The notes under the pieces: generated by a model
What the model was told of the DNA's origin: nothing
Database searches by the model: none
The model's input: the letters and a program-made list of their open reading frames with translations, nothing else
Translations under genes and position numbers: made by a program
Assembly: GCA_008973525.1 (NCBI GenBank)
Contig: WACJ01000519.1
Location: forward strand, 1 to 64,000
Reading direction: 5' to 3'
Source: Stenopsyche tienmushanensis
Lineage: Eukaryota > Arthropoda > Insecta > Trichoptera > Stenopsychidae
Length of the DNA: 64,000 nt
Shown: positions 54,715-64,000 of the stretch, in pieces
How positions within the stretch are numbered: position 1 is the stretch's first letter
Layout: every line of letters begins with the position of its first letter

Positions 54715-55200
54715 TTATTAAAGGGGTATTCTAGTCTATAAATTTGATAAAAACGATTTTTTTGTGTTATTGTTTATAAATTTAGACTTTTAAGAATAAA
54801 TCCTCCAAAGGAATTTCCAAAATTCCAATTATTCACGGAGTTATAGCTATTTTAGTGACAAAGCAACTAAGTCGCGGTTGAAATGATATCTCAAGTTATA
54901 ATTGACCGATTTACTTTAATTTTGGTACGAACCTTTTCTAAATAATTCTCTATTGTTGCTACTAGATATTTGTTAAATTTTTATTTTTAACTATTTTAAA
55001 AAAAATTAAAACAATAAAAAAATAAAATAAAAAAATGTTTTTTTAACAGTCGATATTTTATGAATTTCTTTTAGGTAGGGACTATAGCGAAATCTTTACT
55101 TATTAAAAATCTTTTTTTATTTTATAATTTCAGATGATTAGAAGGGTTGAAGTCGTGTTAACTAGGACACGCCCTTTTTTTGTTAAACCGGGTTTAACGC
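54715..55200 (-). repeat. Dispersed repeat family E, copy 3 (longer)
   Basis: The part at 55140-55180 is the inverse of copies at 30541 and 45090 (TCAACCCTT, then AGTTAACACGA-type sequence). Next to it is a perfect palindrome GTTAAACCGGGTTTAAC at 55182-55198. Sequence from AGGGGTATTCTAG (54722) onward may belong to the same element, but I cannot define its left border. Confidence 0.4.
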
Positions 55201-55204
55201 TGAC

Positions 55205-55790
55205 TTTCAGATTTCAATTTCCAAAATGATTTTGTGTAAAAAATTATCATATTTCTGGATTTTTTTAAATGTTTTTCTATGAATAGACAATGACAAGAGA
55301 TTTTAAATTCTTATATTAAATTCTATTATAATTTTTATTGTCACATATTTTTATCACCACATTTTTTTCTTCTTTCTATTTTATAATATTTTTCCAATGG
55401 AGGCTATCAATCTTGGCCGTTTTGTTTTTATAAGCAATTTATTTAAGATTTTCCGGAAGGAAAATTAATAGATGAAAATAATATCACTTTGCTTTGACTT
55501 GATTTTGACCGATTACTCTTCGTGCGGGGCTAGAAAGTCTCTTAAATTAAGTCACCCCAGACAGCTCGGTTAATATGATATTAAACTTTTATAAACACCC
55601 CCGAGAGGGCGAAGCCTTGTCTAATATAAAACACCACTTTAATATTTTATATAAAGTTTAAAATCTCACAATTACTTTTGTTACGGTGCACTTGTACTTT
55701 GTAAGATCTTCGATGCTTGATAAAGCCATTTCGCAAATAAGCTGATTTTTTCATTAATTTATCTAAAATAAACAATTATTTCATCGGTGA
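55205..55790. other. No gene seen
   Basis: AT-rich, no features. Confidence 0.4.
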
Positions 55791-55799
55791 TTTAGCCTA

Positions 55800-55885
55800 T
55801 TTATCCCTTTGATTAGCATGCACGCACATGTGGCGTACATTCAAGTGATCCAGAGAGATTATGCCCGTATCTGTGGCGTTTCTAT
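55800..55885 (+). repeat. Dispersed repeat family K, copy 1
   Basis: CTTTGATTAGCATGCACGCACA, then AAGTGATCCAGAGAG and TATGCCCGTATCTGTGGCG match the complement of 57391-57475. Confidence 0.6.
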
Positions 55886-55889
55886 TAAA

Positions 55890-57050
55890 TTTCCATCCAA
55901 ATTGTACGATCAAATAAAAGAAAATACCATGAATCTCTTGTATTTATATAAAAGAATATTATATTCAGATGAATATTCAAACAAAAATCCAATAAAACAA
56001 TGCTTACATAAACTTATGATAACTTTTAGAATCATATTAATTTGATACAAAAATTGGGCGATGGACGAAATGATTTGTTGAAAGAAAAGTGTTAATATAA
56101 AGATTTACCAATGTAGGGGATAAAACGACCCTTTTGGAATACATAAATTTTGATGAGAAAATTTAAATAGGCTGATCGTCTGGAATTTAAAAATGACTTT
56201 TTATTGATCAATTTGCTAACTAAAATAATTTGTATTGAAACAGTCAAATTCTACCCCCAAGAAATTCCTCTTATCCTGACTTTTCTTGCTAAATCTCTTC
56301 ATTTTTTTTAGCAATTTCAAGTGGCACAAAATGTTGCACGATTACACACCCATTGAGACGGGCAATATTGTAAAAGCAATTGGCTGAATTGATTTTAGCA
56401 CCCGTGGGGTCAAATCAAGAAGCAACCAATTTGTACGCATTCTCCAGTAAGTTGATAAGCGGCGCCAAACCTTTTCTTGAAGATGTTTATTTTAAGCGGT
56501 CCTCTCAGGTTTTCCAAATTGAATAAGCCCGTTACAAGCCAGCACTAAGTGAATCCAACGACAAAATACTCAATTTGGTAGAATCGAGTGAAAATATCAA
56601 AAGCACTTTACTTCCGCAGGCGTTAAATAGGATAGCACCGCAGCCGAAGGCTTTTATGGGGCTTGGCCGGCAATCAATCAACCGGCAAGGCCGACCTTTT
56701 TTGACTTAAAATCGCTGTAAGGGCTGCGGCCTCTGCCAAATGAATAGAACCTGCCGTTGATCATAATTTACATAACGCGAGCCAAATCCGGAACATTAGC
56801 CGCCATGCTTTTGATTGGATTACCGGCCTGAAAGAATTCAGCTAGAGGCCTGAAAGCCTAATCCTAGATTTATATTTAACCCATACACTATTGGAGGAGG
56901 TATTAATATTTAATATGCATCATATTGATAAAGGCTCGACATCGACCTTGTGGGAAAAGGAGGGGCTGGAATCCGTGTACTCCAGAAAGTCTTTTTGTCA
57001 GTAAAATCAACGTGGTTATCCAAAGTAGTCTACTATCTTTCAAAAAAAGC
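55890..57050. other. No gene seen
   Basis: A more GC-balanced part at 56400-56850 has no recognisable frame. No shared repeat was detected. Confidence 0.4.
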
Positions 57051-57054
57051 TACA

Positions 57055-57135
57055 CTCGAGATCGAGATGAACGTGAAAACGCCATTCGTTATGTTCGCCC
57101 AGGTGGCCCGCTGGGTGAGCGTTCACAGATGACTT
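57055..57135 (+). repeat. Dispersed repeat family J, copy 2
   Basis: Matches the complement of 27275-27365 over about 80 bases, including CCCAGGTGGCCCGCTGGGTG. Confidence 0.5.
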
Positions 57136-57390
57136 CAATATCGAGTGTATGAAGAAGTGAATGTATAACATAGACGAAATGGATACCTGATGGTTTTCAA
57201 TCGGATAAGAAGGATTTCGAATTAAAATTTTGATGTTTATCATATTGTCAACTATTGATAAATATTTGTACTGTAAAAAAATGTCCAAATATTGTATTGC
57301 TGTATAGAAATACAAGTGATTCTTGATATTTTAGTTTGTATGATTATAAAACAGATGATAAATATGATGTTTGGAATGGTAATCTGAATG

Positions 57391-57475
57391 AACTGCACGC
57401 CACATGTGCGGGCATACTCTCTCTGGGTCACTCGAATGCACAACATGTGCGTGCATACTCATCAAAGGGTAAAAG
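57391..57475 (-). repeat. Dispersed repeat family K, copy 2
   Basis: GCACGCCACATGTGCGGGCA and CACAACATGTGCGTGCATAC are near-inverted to each other, and the whole segment matches the complement of 55800-55885. Confidence 0.6.
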
Positions 57476-57479
57476 ACAA

Positions 57480-58840
57480 AGAAACGAAAGAAAAGCGTAT
57501 TTTGAACTTTGGTCACTGCCGATGAAAATGCTTATCGCCATTAGAGTCTCGCAGTTGGGATCTCTCTGTCTTATTACAGGCAGACCAGCCATCCTGCTTC
57601 CTAACCATTTTTTTCCATGAAATGATATTTTAAATACTATACTTAAATGTATCGCCATGTATTTCAATTTATGCGGTATGAAATTTTAAAAAAATACGGG
57701 TCCTATAAACGGTCCTGAAAATGTATTCAGACTGCAAACTTTACAATCAGTCGTGTTTTTCGTTTGATTAAAAGTTTTTAATAACTTTCTACTATTTTGT
57801 ATGCCCTGGAAGATATCTGACTAGGAGTCGTAGATCATTTTGAAAGTCTCATTGACTTCACAGGCTGAATTTTAATGCCAGACATGATTAAAATTCGAAA
57901 GTGATAACTGATCCATCGTCACGACCTTGTAATTTTGGGGCTTTTTCCACTAAACTGCTCGTTTGGCCCGACGTTAATGTTCGCCAGTAGAAAATTAAAA
58001 CTACCCTTCTAACCCCGTCCACCCCGTGCGCTTTGAAAGTTCTTTCATCTTCTATCTATGAAAATTATATTAACGTTTTCAAAAGAAAATGTCCATTTTA
58101 AATAATGGATTTGAATCCTCATGTAGCGTAACTCCAAAGCAATTTGTCTTTTGCAGATTTTTTTTGATTATTAAGTTTTCTTTCGCTCTTTTCCACGAAG
58201 GCGTTAATTAGGGTCTGCAAATTATCTTGTTAAATATTTTTTTCAACTAGCTTTACTTACGGTCCGTTTATCTCAGAGCTTTGCACGCGAAAATAAGATA
58301 TCTATCAACTAAATCTTAATACATTTTCAATGTGATTTCTGCTCGTTAAATCGTATCTGGAAGCTATCTTCCAGATATATATATGATTGAATTTCTTGGA
58401 AGACAATATTTTCTCGCTACTCTTGTTTGTGTTAATTGACGTCATGACATTACGCAGCGTTGTTTAACATGAAATATGTTAGTTGGCTGTAGTTCAGTCC
58501 ATTTGTATATATTTTCTATTCTGGTTTTCTTTCCAATTCAATCAGAGCGTATTATTTATATTTGCCATGCCAATATTTGTACAATCTGAATACATGCAGC
58601 AAATTTGTGCTCCATAATGCCCGGTTCATACGAGGCTGGTTTTCAAGCTAATAGATTAAGCAAGTAAGTTGGTATCTCTTGTCCCGCTTTTAAACTGAAA
58701 ATTGGTTAAAAAACGAAGTTAGTTTTGTTTACACAAAGTTATAGTTGCTGGCTTGCCAGTTTATTAGCATTAGCTTGAAGCTCTACTATCATAACAGATA
58801 GATAACATGAGACCGATTATTCCACTTCTGGCAGCAATAT
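57480..58840. other. No gene seen; one perfect hairpin
   Basis: A perfect 10-bp hairpin (TATCTGGAAG, loop CTAT) lies at 58354-58377. No coding region is supported. Confidence 0.4.
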
Positions 58841-58847
58841 AACATGA

Positions 58848-59095
58848 TGGAGCGGAGTCTACAGTCTGTTCCCCGCTCCCACATGCTCGATGGTGGCGGT
58901 AGTGGCGCTCGCACGCGGGTTCGTTCTTCATCGGATCGCTATGCAGCTAGGAGCGGTGGGATGGAAGTGGACGGATGCCAGATATAAATACTCTCATCAT
59001 AGTAAATTTCTTTATTCATATGAGAGAGATAGATCTGGCCGCGGGAAGGATGACTTCCCGTAGCCAAGGCTATCCGACGATTCCTCACAACATAT
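58848..59095 (-). mobile_element. LTR family A fragment (copy g)
   Basis: CCCCGCTCCCACATGCTCG, CACGCGGGTTCGTTCTTC, TTTATT, GAGAGATAGATCTGGCCGCG and GGGAAGG...CCCGTAGCC follow the 3' half of the LTR in inverted order. The LTR 5' half and terminal TAACA are missing. Confidence 0.75.
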
Positions 59096-59099
59096 TTTA

Positions 59100-61220
59100 A
59101 AAAAGTACATTGTTTTAACATACGCTATCTTTGTCTTCCGCTTTCTCGGAATCGAGTTCTCCAGTTGCCTTGTATTGAGATCTGAATGTTAGTGAACCCA
59201 TCAGAAGACCCTTACTAATTCTTGTTGATAATATTTATTATTTATCATATTATATGTGGCATTATTCATATGTGGCAAGCATTATTTAATATTGCTATGT
59301 TTATAATGATTTGAAACAATATTTAATATCATAAGAAATTGCTTAACAAGTTGGCGCCGATATCTTTAAAGGTGGCAACTTCTGACACCATTGCAAGGGA
59401 ATCTAATCATTCTTGATACCATGAGTTTCACTGTTAACTCACGTATAGCCATTTTAAGCAAGATTTAATTAATAAACTACTCAAGGGTTTGATGATTTAA
59501 GAGATATATGAGACTCCGAGGAAATGACGCGTGGCACTTAATTTGATGATTATTTTGCGTTGTAATGCCATATCCATTTTATTACTTATATTTGGTTTTA
59601 CAATATACACGCAGCAGTTTATAGATATTAAACAGGAGCTTGTGCAATAACTTGATGACAACAAAGGCAATGCAGTATCATCACGCCATCACTGTGACGT
59701 CAATGCTCACATTTGAACTAAAATCACAACGAAACAATATCCCATGTTCTTCCATCCATCATGTCACAACACCGGTTGGCAAGAATTAATTTATGTAACA
59801 TTGTTAGCAAAATTTATTTCCGCAGGCAATCCATTAGTATTTCTCAGTCGTTGTCAAGGTTAATATACCCCCATGAGCCTACTCTGCCTAATGATCACTT
59901 AGCAAAAGTACGGCTCGAGAAGTACCAGGGATTCCATACCGGATGAGAGCATTTATCAAACGTTAATTTGCTTGTATGCCATCTTCCATTGTTCCAGAGT
60001 CGCACTTCCATCCTAAGTACGCGGTGAAATCAAATTTCGACTTCGCCATCAGGGTGCAGACTGTCTTTGCCCTCGATCATATTTTCGCCATAAAAACACA
60101 GTAAAAGCGACGCCAAACCGCATTTAACCCTACTGCCGCAATTAGTCTACAGTTTTACGTCGTGTTATTTTTGGAAAATGGCTCATTTTGCTGAATTTTA
60201 TTGCATCAAATTTGATATCTTTTGATAATAAGGCTTTAAATAATTTACGTCTGCCGTAGATTGGGACCGACAATAACGACTCGGGTTGAATAGAGGAGCT
60301 TATTTTGTGTAAGGGTTGAAATTCCATATATCACAAAACACTTTCTTGAGTTGACAATTTGTCTGTCACATTTCTTCTGTTTATGACATCCCTTGTAGCC
60401 TTCGCCATTTAAAGGAAAGCCACGTAGGAGTCTTCTGTCATTGTTATATTTCATATATTCTAGAGGTAAGCTTTTGCTCCTGTATTTTCCACTCGGCATT
60501 TAAGGGAGCGTCCAAATAAAACTATCCTAAGAATACAAGCATTGAATATATACATCTTCCACGAAATAGAAATTTTGCACGTACTCTTTGAATTTCAAGA
60601 TCGTAATAAAAAATCAGTCGTTTGCGATCATATCCTTGATGAAATCCTTGAGCCAATGGTGTCCAATTTTATCCAAAATGTTCTGCGATTCTAACAATAA
60701 ATAAATAATAATATAGTCTATAATCATAACATAAAATAATTTATTTTTAGGAGATCTGTTAAAAAAGCTTAGCTTATCTTTTAATGGATCACTTAACCAC
60801 CAGCGACTCACATGTAAGCTATGTTTTTTCGTAGAAAAATAAATATTTTTTAATACCTAAATATTATCCTTGGGACACATTTTAATAGATCATGGTGTTT
60901 CATATTTATTTTTGAATATATTCAACAGAGGTCATCAAGACTACCCATTAATGACTTCTGTTACAACTAGTAAAAACGCGTTCTAACTTTTAAAAAAACG
61001 CTTAAAATCCATAGGACAGGATGTGTTTTACATGCATAGTCTTTTTTAATATATATATGTAAGTCAAACAACTTTTTATGCAAAAGTTTATTTTTAATAA
61101 GTATAACAAATATTCGTAATTTGCTTTCGTTTATTATTTAATTTTTACGGCATTCACTACATAAGATAGCGGGCTTAATTCTGAACAGTAAAATATATGG
61201 TAGGCTTCTGACACTAATGA
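59100..61220. other. No gene seen
   Basis: Frames of 60-84 codons at 59761-60811 are unrecognised. No repeat shared with the window was detected. Confidence 0.4.
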
Positions 61221-61225
61221 CGCAT

Positions 61226-61375
61226 AGTGGAGCGAGGGCATTCTTGAGGCGCCCCGCACCGCGTCCCACTCCCACATGCTCGTCGAGGTGGCCACGAATG
61301 CACGCGGGTACGTTCTTCTTTCGGGTCGTAAAGGAACCGAGCAAAAGGTTGGAGGTGTATGGGTGTCATATAGAA
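61226..61375 (-). mobile_element. LTR family A 3' part (copy h)
   Basis: AGCGAGGGCATTCTTGAGG, CCCACTCCCACATGCTCGTC and GCACGCGGGTACGTTCTTCT match the 3' part of the LTR, inverted. Together with 62575-62755 (5' part, same orientation) it brackets the LINE, so the two are probably one LTR split by the LINE insertion. Confidence 0.65.
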
Positions 61376-61439
61376 ATAATGGTTGGATGTTTCACTTTAG
61401 TGGATAACAGTCAAACTTAATAAATAAAAAACAGTCGTC

Positions 61440-62560
61440 GGGTAATGTAGATGTAGAGTAGAGGTGAGTGAAAGCAGCCTCGTCGGTTTGCTCATCAAAA
61501 GCTGCTGGGGTAGCCTAGCTAACATGAGTTAGGTGCACAGCTTACTTTGTGTTGCATACCCGTAAAGTAGAATTTGGAACTGCCGATTGCAGAAAGAAGA
61601 AATGACCGAACCCCTCTTCAAATTGAGGTTAAACTCGTGGTGGATGCGTTAACATGTTGCTAGGGGAGAACGAGCTGACTTTTAGCACCTCCCGTAGGAT
61701 GTCCCTTTCGGTGCTCCATGCTGGGCAGACAAATACTGTGTGTGCAGCATCATCGTATTCCGCTCCGCAGTGGTGGCACTCTAGGCTGGTCTCTTTGTCT
61801 ATTTTGTGTAGGTAGCTACCAAAACAGCCGTACCCAATGAGGACCTGGATCAAGCGGTAGCACAGTTTGCCGTGCTTTCTGGCTACCCAGGTTCTCAGGT
61901 TCGATATTAGCTCATGCGTCCACCGACCTTTACCAAAATTGCCCCATCAGGACTGCCACGCCAGCATGATGCTTTGCTTAGCGTTATTCTTGTCTTCGCC
62001 TTTCTGTATTGCATGTCTCTCGAAAGCGAACCACCTCGTTGTAGAGTCGCCTCTTGTTTGTTTTTGGGCCACCAATGTTAGGCATCAACCTGGCCAGGTT
62101 CTTCGCGATGCTGCTGACCGCCTTCTCTATGTGGGTGACGAATCGAAGTTTGTCATCAATCTCCACCCCCAAATACCGAATGGATCTTGGACGTCAGGGG
62201 TAAAGGCGCAAGCTTCCTGCGTCTTGAGAAAAAGAGGGCCTCAGTTTTTTGGACAGCGAGCTCCAGACCAGCCAATTCTTGGCCTTCCTCAGCGCGTCCT
62301 CGGTCCTGGATTTGGCGGTAACTAGGACGGCAAGGTCATCAGCGAAGGTGACCGTTTTGGCTCCATCCATTAGCGGCGTCCTCAGTAGTCTGTCGTACAT
62401 TACGTTCCATAGGGTGGGTCCGAGCACCATCCCCTGTGGAACGCCTGCCGTCACTGATTTTTATTTTCTCTCCCCGTCGGCGTCTGCGTAGATAAGTGTT
62501 CTCCCGTGTAGGTAGCTCTCCACCATTCTGGAGAGGTATGGTGGGGCATCTTCATACAGT
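61440..62560 (-). pseudogene. R1-group non-LTR retrotransposon, 5'-truncated ORF2
   Basis: Reading down the minus strand: RMVESYLHGRTLIYADADG; then TAGVPQGMVLGPTLWNVMYD, RLLRTPLMDGAKTVTFADDL (the FADD reverse-transcriptase active site) and AVLVTAKSRTE to 62194; then GVEIDDKLRFVTHIEKAVSS and NLARLMPNIGGPKTNKRRLY to about 62050. After a frameshifted gap comes IQVLIGYGCFGSYLHKID with the knuckle CHHCGAEYDDAAHTVFVC (C-x2-C-x9-H-x4-C), ending at 61629. The tail from 61628 to about 61440 is 3' UTR, repeated at 2644 and 51010. Three frames are needed to read it, so it is inactive. The endonuclease domain and N-terminal RT blocks are missing. I place it in the R1/I-like group from the RT and knuckle motifs. 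The exact clade is uncertain. Confidence 0.9.
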
Positions 62561-62574
62561 CAATGCTATCTCAC

Positions 62575-62755
62575 GATTCCCAACTCTGAACTTCGCGTCA
62601 CCACTGAACCGACAATGGTGCATCTCATGTCGTTATTTCAGACACAATGTATCCGCAGCGCTACAGAAGATGTTGCTGTTAATTTGGCGAATTTAAACTG
62701 CATAAATCAACAGTGCTATTGCGTGGGGATGACATTTCACCCACACTATATCGTA
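62575..62755 (-). mobile_element. LTR family A 5' part (copy i)
   Basis: CGACAATGGTGCATCTCATG, CAATGTATCCGCAGCGCTAC, AGAAGATGTTGCTGTTAATT and GCGTGGGGATGACATTTCAC match the 5' half of the LTR inverted, nearly reaching the terminal CGCTACA. Confidence 0.7.
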
Positions 62756-62759
62756 CTTA

Positions 62760-64000
62760 ATCGAAGGCTTTTTCGCTGTCTAAAAAAACATACGCCAAGT
62801 AGTTTTTTATTTTTAATATATTTTTTAACATAATTTATTGCGCATAAAGTGGTTTTTAATGCTTTGCTATTAAATTTTGGTCAAATTGAAAATAAATAGA
62901 TCTGTTTTTGATCTATGCATATTCATAATTGATATTATATTGAATATGTGATTTTCATGGTGAATATTCATTCAATATAACCCTCTGGTTATATCCATTT
63001 TGTTATGTCTCTTTTCTTCTTTCTCGTCGAAAATGTATTTATATTTCTTTCATAGGACCCGGAAAAGCTTTCAATTGCCATACCAAAAGCATGGGACAAT
63101 ATTGACAAGATTTGAGCTTGCCACAATGTAAACAACTTCTATGTCAACATCCAAATTATGTTAACATAATATGCCAAGATTTTTATTTGAAAATTGCCTT
63201 CGTCGCCGTGACAGAATTATTAATTACACAGAGACATCATCATGGACACATTAAATATTTTGGGGGCTTGCGGCGTAAATTTAACGGTGGCACATTTCTC
63301 GAATTCAATATTCATCAAATAGAATGGGTGCTACTACCAAACTATTGTTCTATAAATTCGTATAGATCCCTTACATTGTGTATTCCAAACATTTGGGATG
63401 AAAGCTCCATTGTTGCCTTAATTAATTTTTTCTCAAAAATTATTATTTTTGGAATTGAACGTCTCAACGATCTTTAAAAATGTTATTTTTGAATTCTTTG
63501 CGTAAAATATTTAAAACAATTCAGGTTCTAAGAACAATAAATATGCTTTGAGAAACTTTCTGATGCTAATTTTTAAGATTAATAAATTTCAGTTGAACGC
63601 ACTGCAAAGTTGTAAAGTTCATTTAAATACCTACCCTCTCGCTCGTTACATTTTTAGCGATTTTTAATTCAATTAATGTTTTCTTTTTTCAACCCCTATA
63701 AATTTACATGAAATGAACGAATATGAATTTTAGATTTTTTGTTTTTGTAAAAAACTTCAAAATAATACGCTTGAAACTTATGGTCTTCTGCTTGTTCTTA
63801 AATGGCCTGAGTAATTAATTTGGTAGTCAAATTAGCTTAAGGATGCCTTAATAAGATGATCCTATGAAAAAAGCAAAAAAAAAACATCAAATAAACGAAA
63901 TAAAAGCTTCATATGATTCAACTTATGAGAGACGTGATAATATTTTCCAAATTTTATTTTATTCTAAATATGAAAATTTTCCTCGTGCATGAAAATTCCT
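62760..64000. other. No gene seen
   Basis: The frame at 63112-63477 (121 codons, MSLPQCKQLLCQHPNYVNII onward) has no recognised domain, and its flanks show no clear exon borders. The rest is AT-rich and featureless. Confidence 0.4.

Noticed and set aside
59385..59405. Second primer-site-like word (TGGTGTCAGAAGTTGCC on the minus strand)
   Set aside because: No LTR end lies next to it and it diverges after 14 bases.
61867..62325. 152-codon plus-strand frame over the LINE
   Set aside because: It is the antisense shadow of the reverse-transcriptase coding sequence on the minus strand.

Overview
This window looks like intergenic or deep-intronic DNA from an arthropod, most likely an insect. The evidence is AT-rich sequence, the kinds of transposable-element relics present (mariner, pogo/Tigger, piggyBac-like TTAA elements, R1/I-group non-LTR elements, an LTR family with a tRNA-Leu-type primer site), and the absence of any long open frame. 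The longest open frames are about 150 codons. I recognise no intact host protein-coding gene, rRNA or functional tRNA, so there are no operons or pathways to describe. Two very short exon-like signals (26835-26863 and 43875-43922) are the only hints of host coding sequence, and both are tentative.

Layout. 1-9 kb: an LTR fragment that keeps its primer-binding site (about 738-1030), a non-LTR 3' tail, a TTAA element (2854-3275), a LINE relic, a MITE (6853-7147), and an irritans-type mariner pseudogene (7352-8480) split by a solo LTR. 9-16 kb: a decayed Tc1/mariner-like element, another LTR, a 5'-truncated LINE with a perfect 16-bp target duplication (12283-12857), a hAT-like end, and a TA-flanked mariner relic carrying a solo LTR (15381-16009). 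18-26 kb: LINE and mariner scraps, a TTAA element with about 80-bp terminal inverted repeats (20663-21225), a second MITE copy, and a Tigger-like pseudogene flanked by TA (22675-23363). 29-32 kb: a 1.6-kb TTAA-flanked piggyBac-like element (30331-31940) packed with other repeats, including an LTR. 35-43 kb: inverted repeats, a tRNA-like sequence, a piggyBac-like end with twin hairpins, 122-bp repeat dimers, and a TA-flanked Tigger-like element (42244-42810). 43-55 kb: a micro-exon candidate, another LTR, several mariner relics and more 122-bp repeats. 58-63 kb: LTR pieces and the best preserved coding relic, the reverse-transcriptase and zinc-knuckle part of an R1-group LINE (about 61440-62560, minus strand), which appears to have landed inside an LTR.

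The elements are layered. LTRs sit inside mariners and inside the piggyBac-like element, and the LINE sits inside an LTR, which gives a relative order of insertion. All coding relics carry stops, frameshifts or truncations. Repeat families were defined by eye from similarity within the window. I ran no database search, so family names rest on motifs and terminal sequences.
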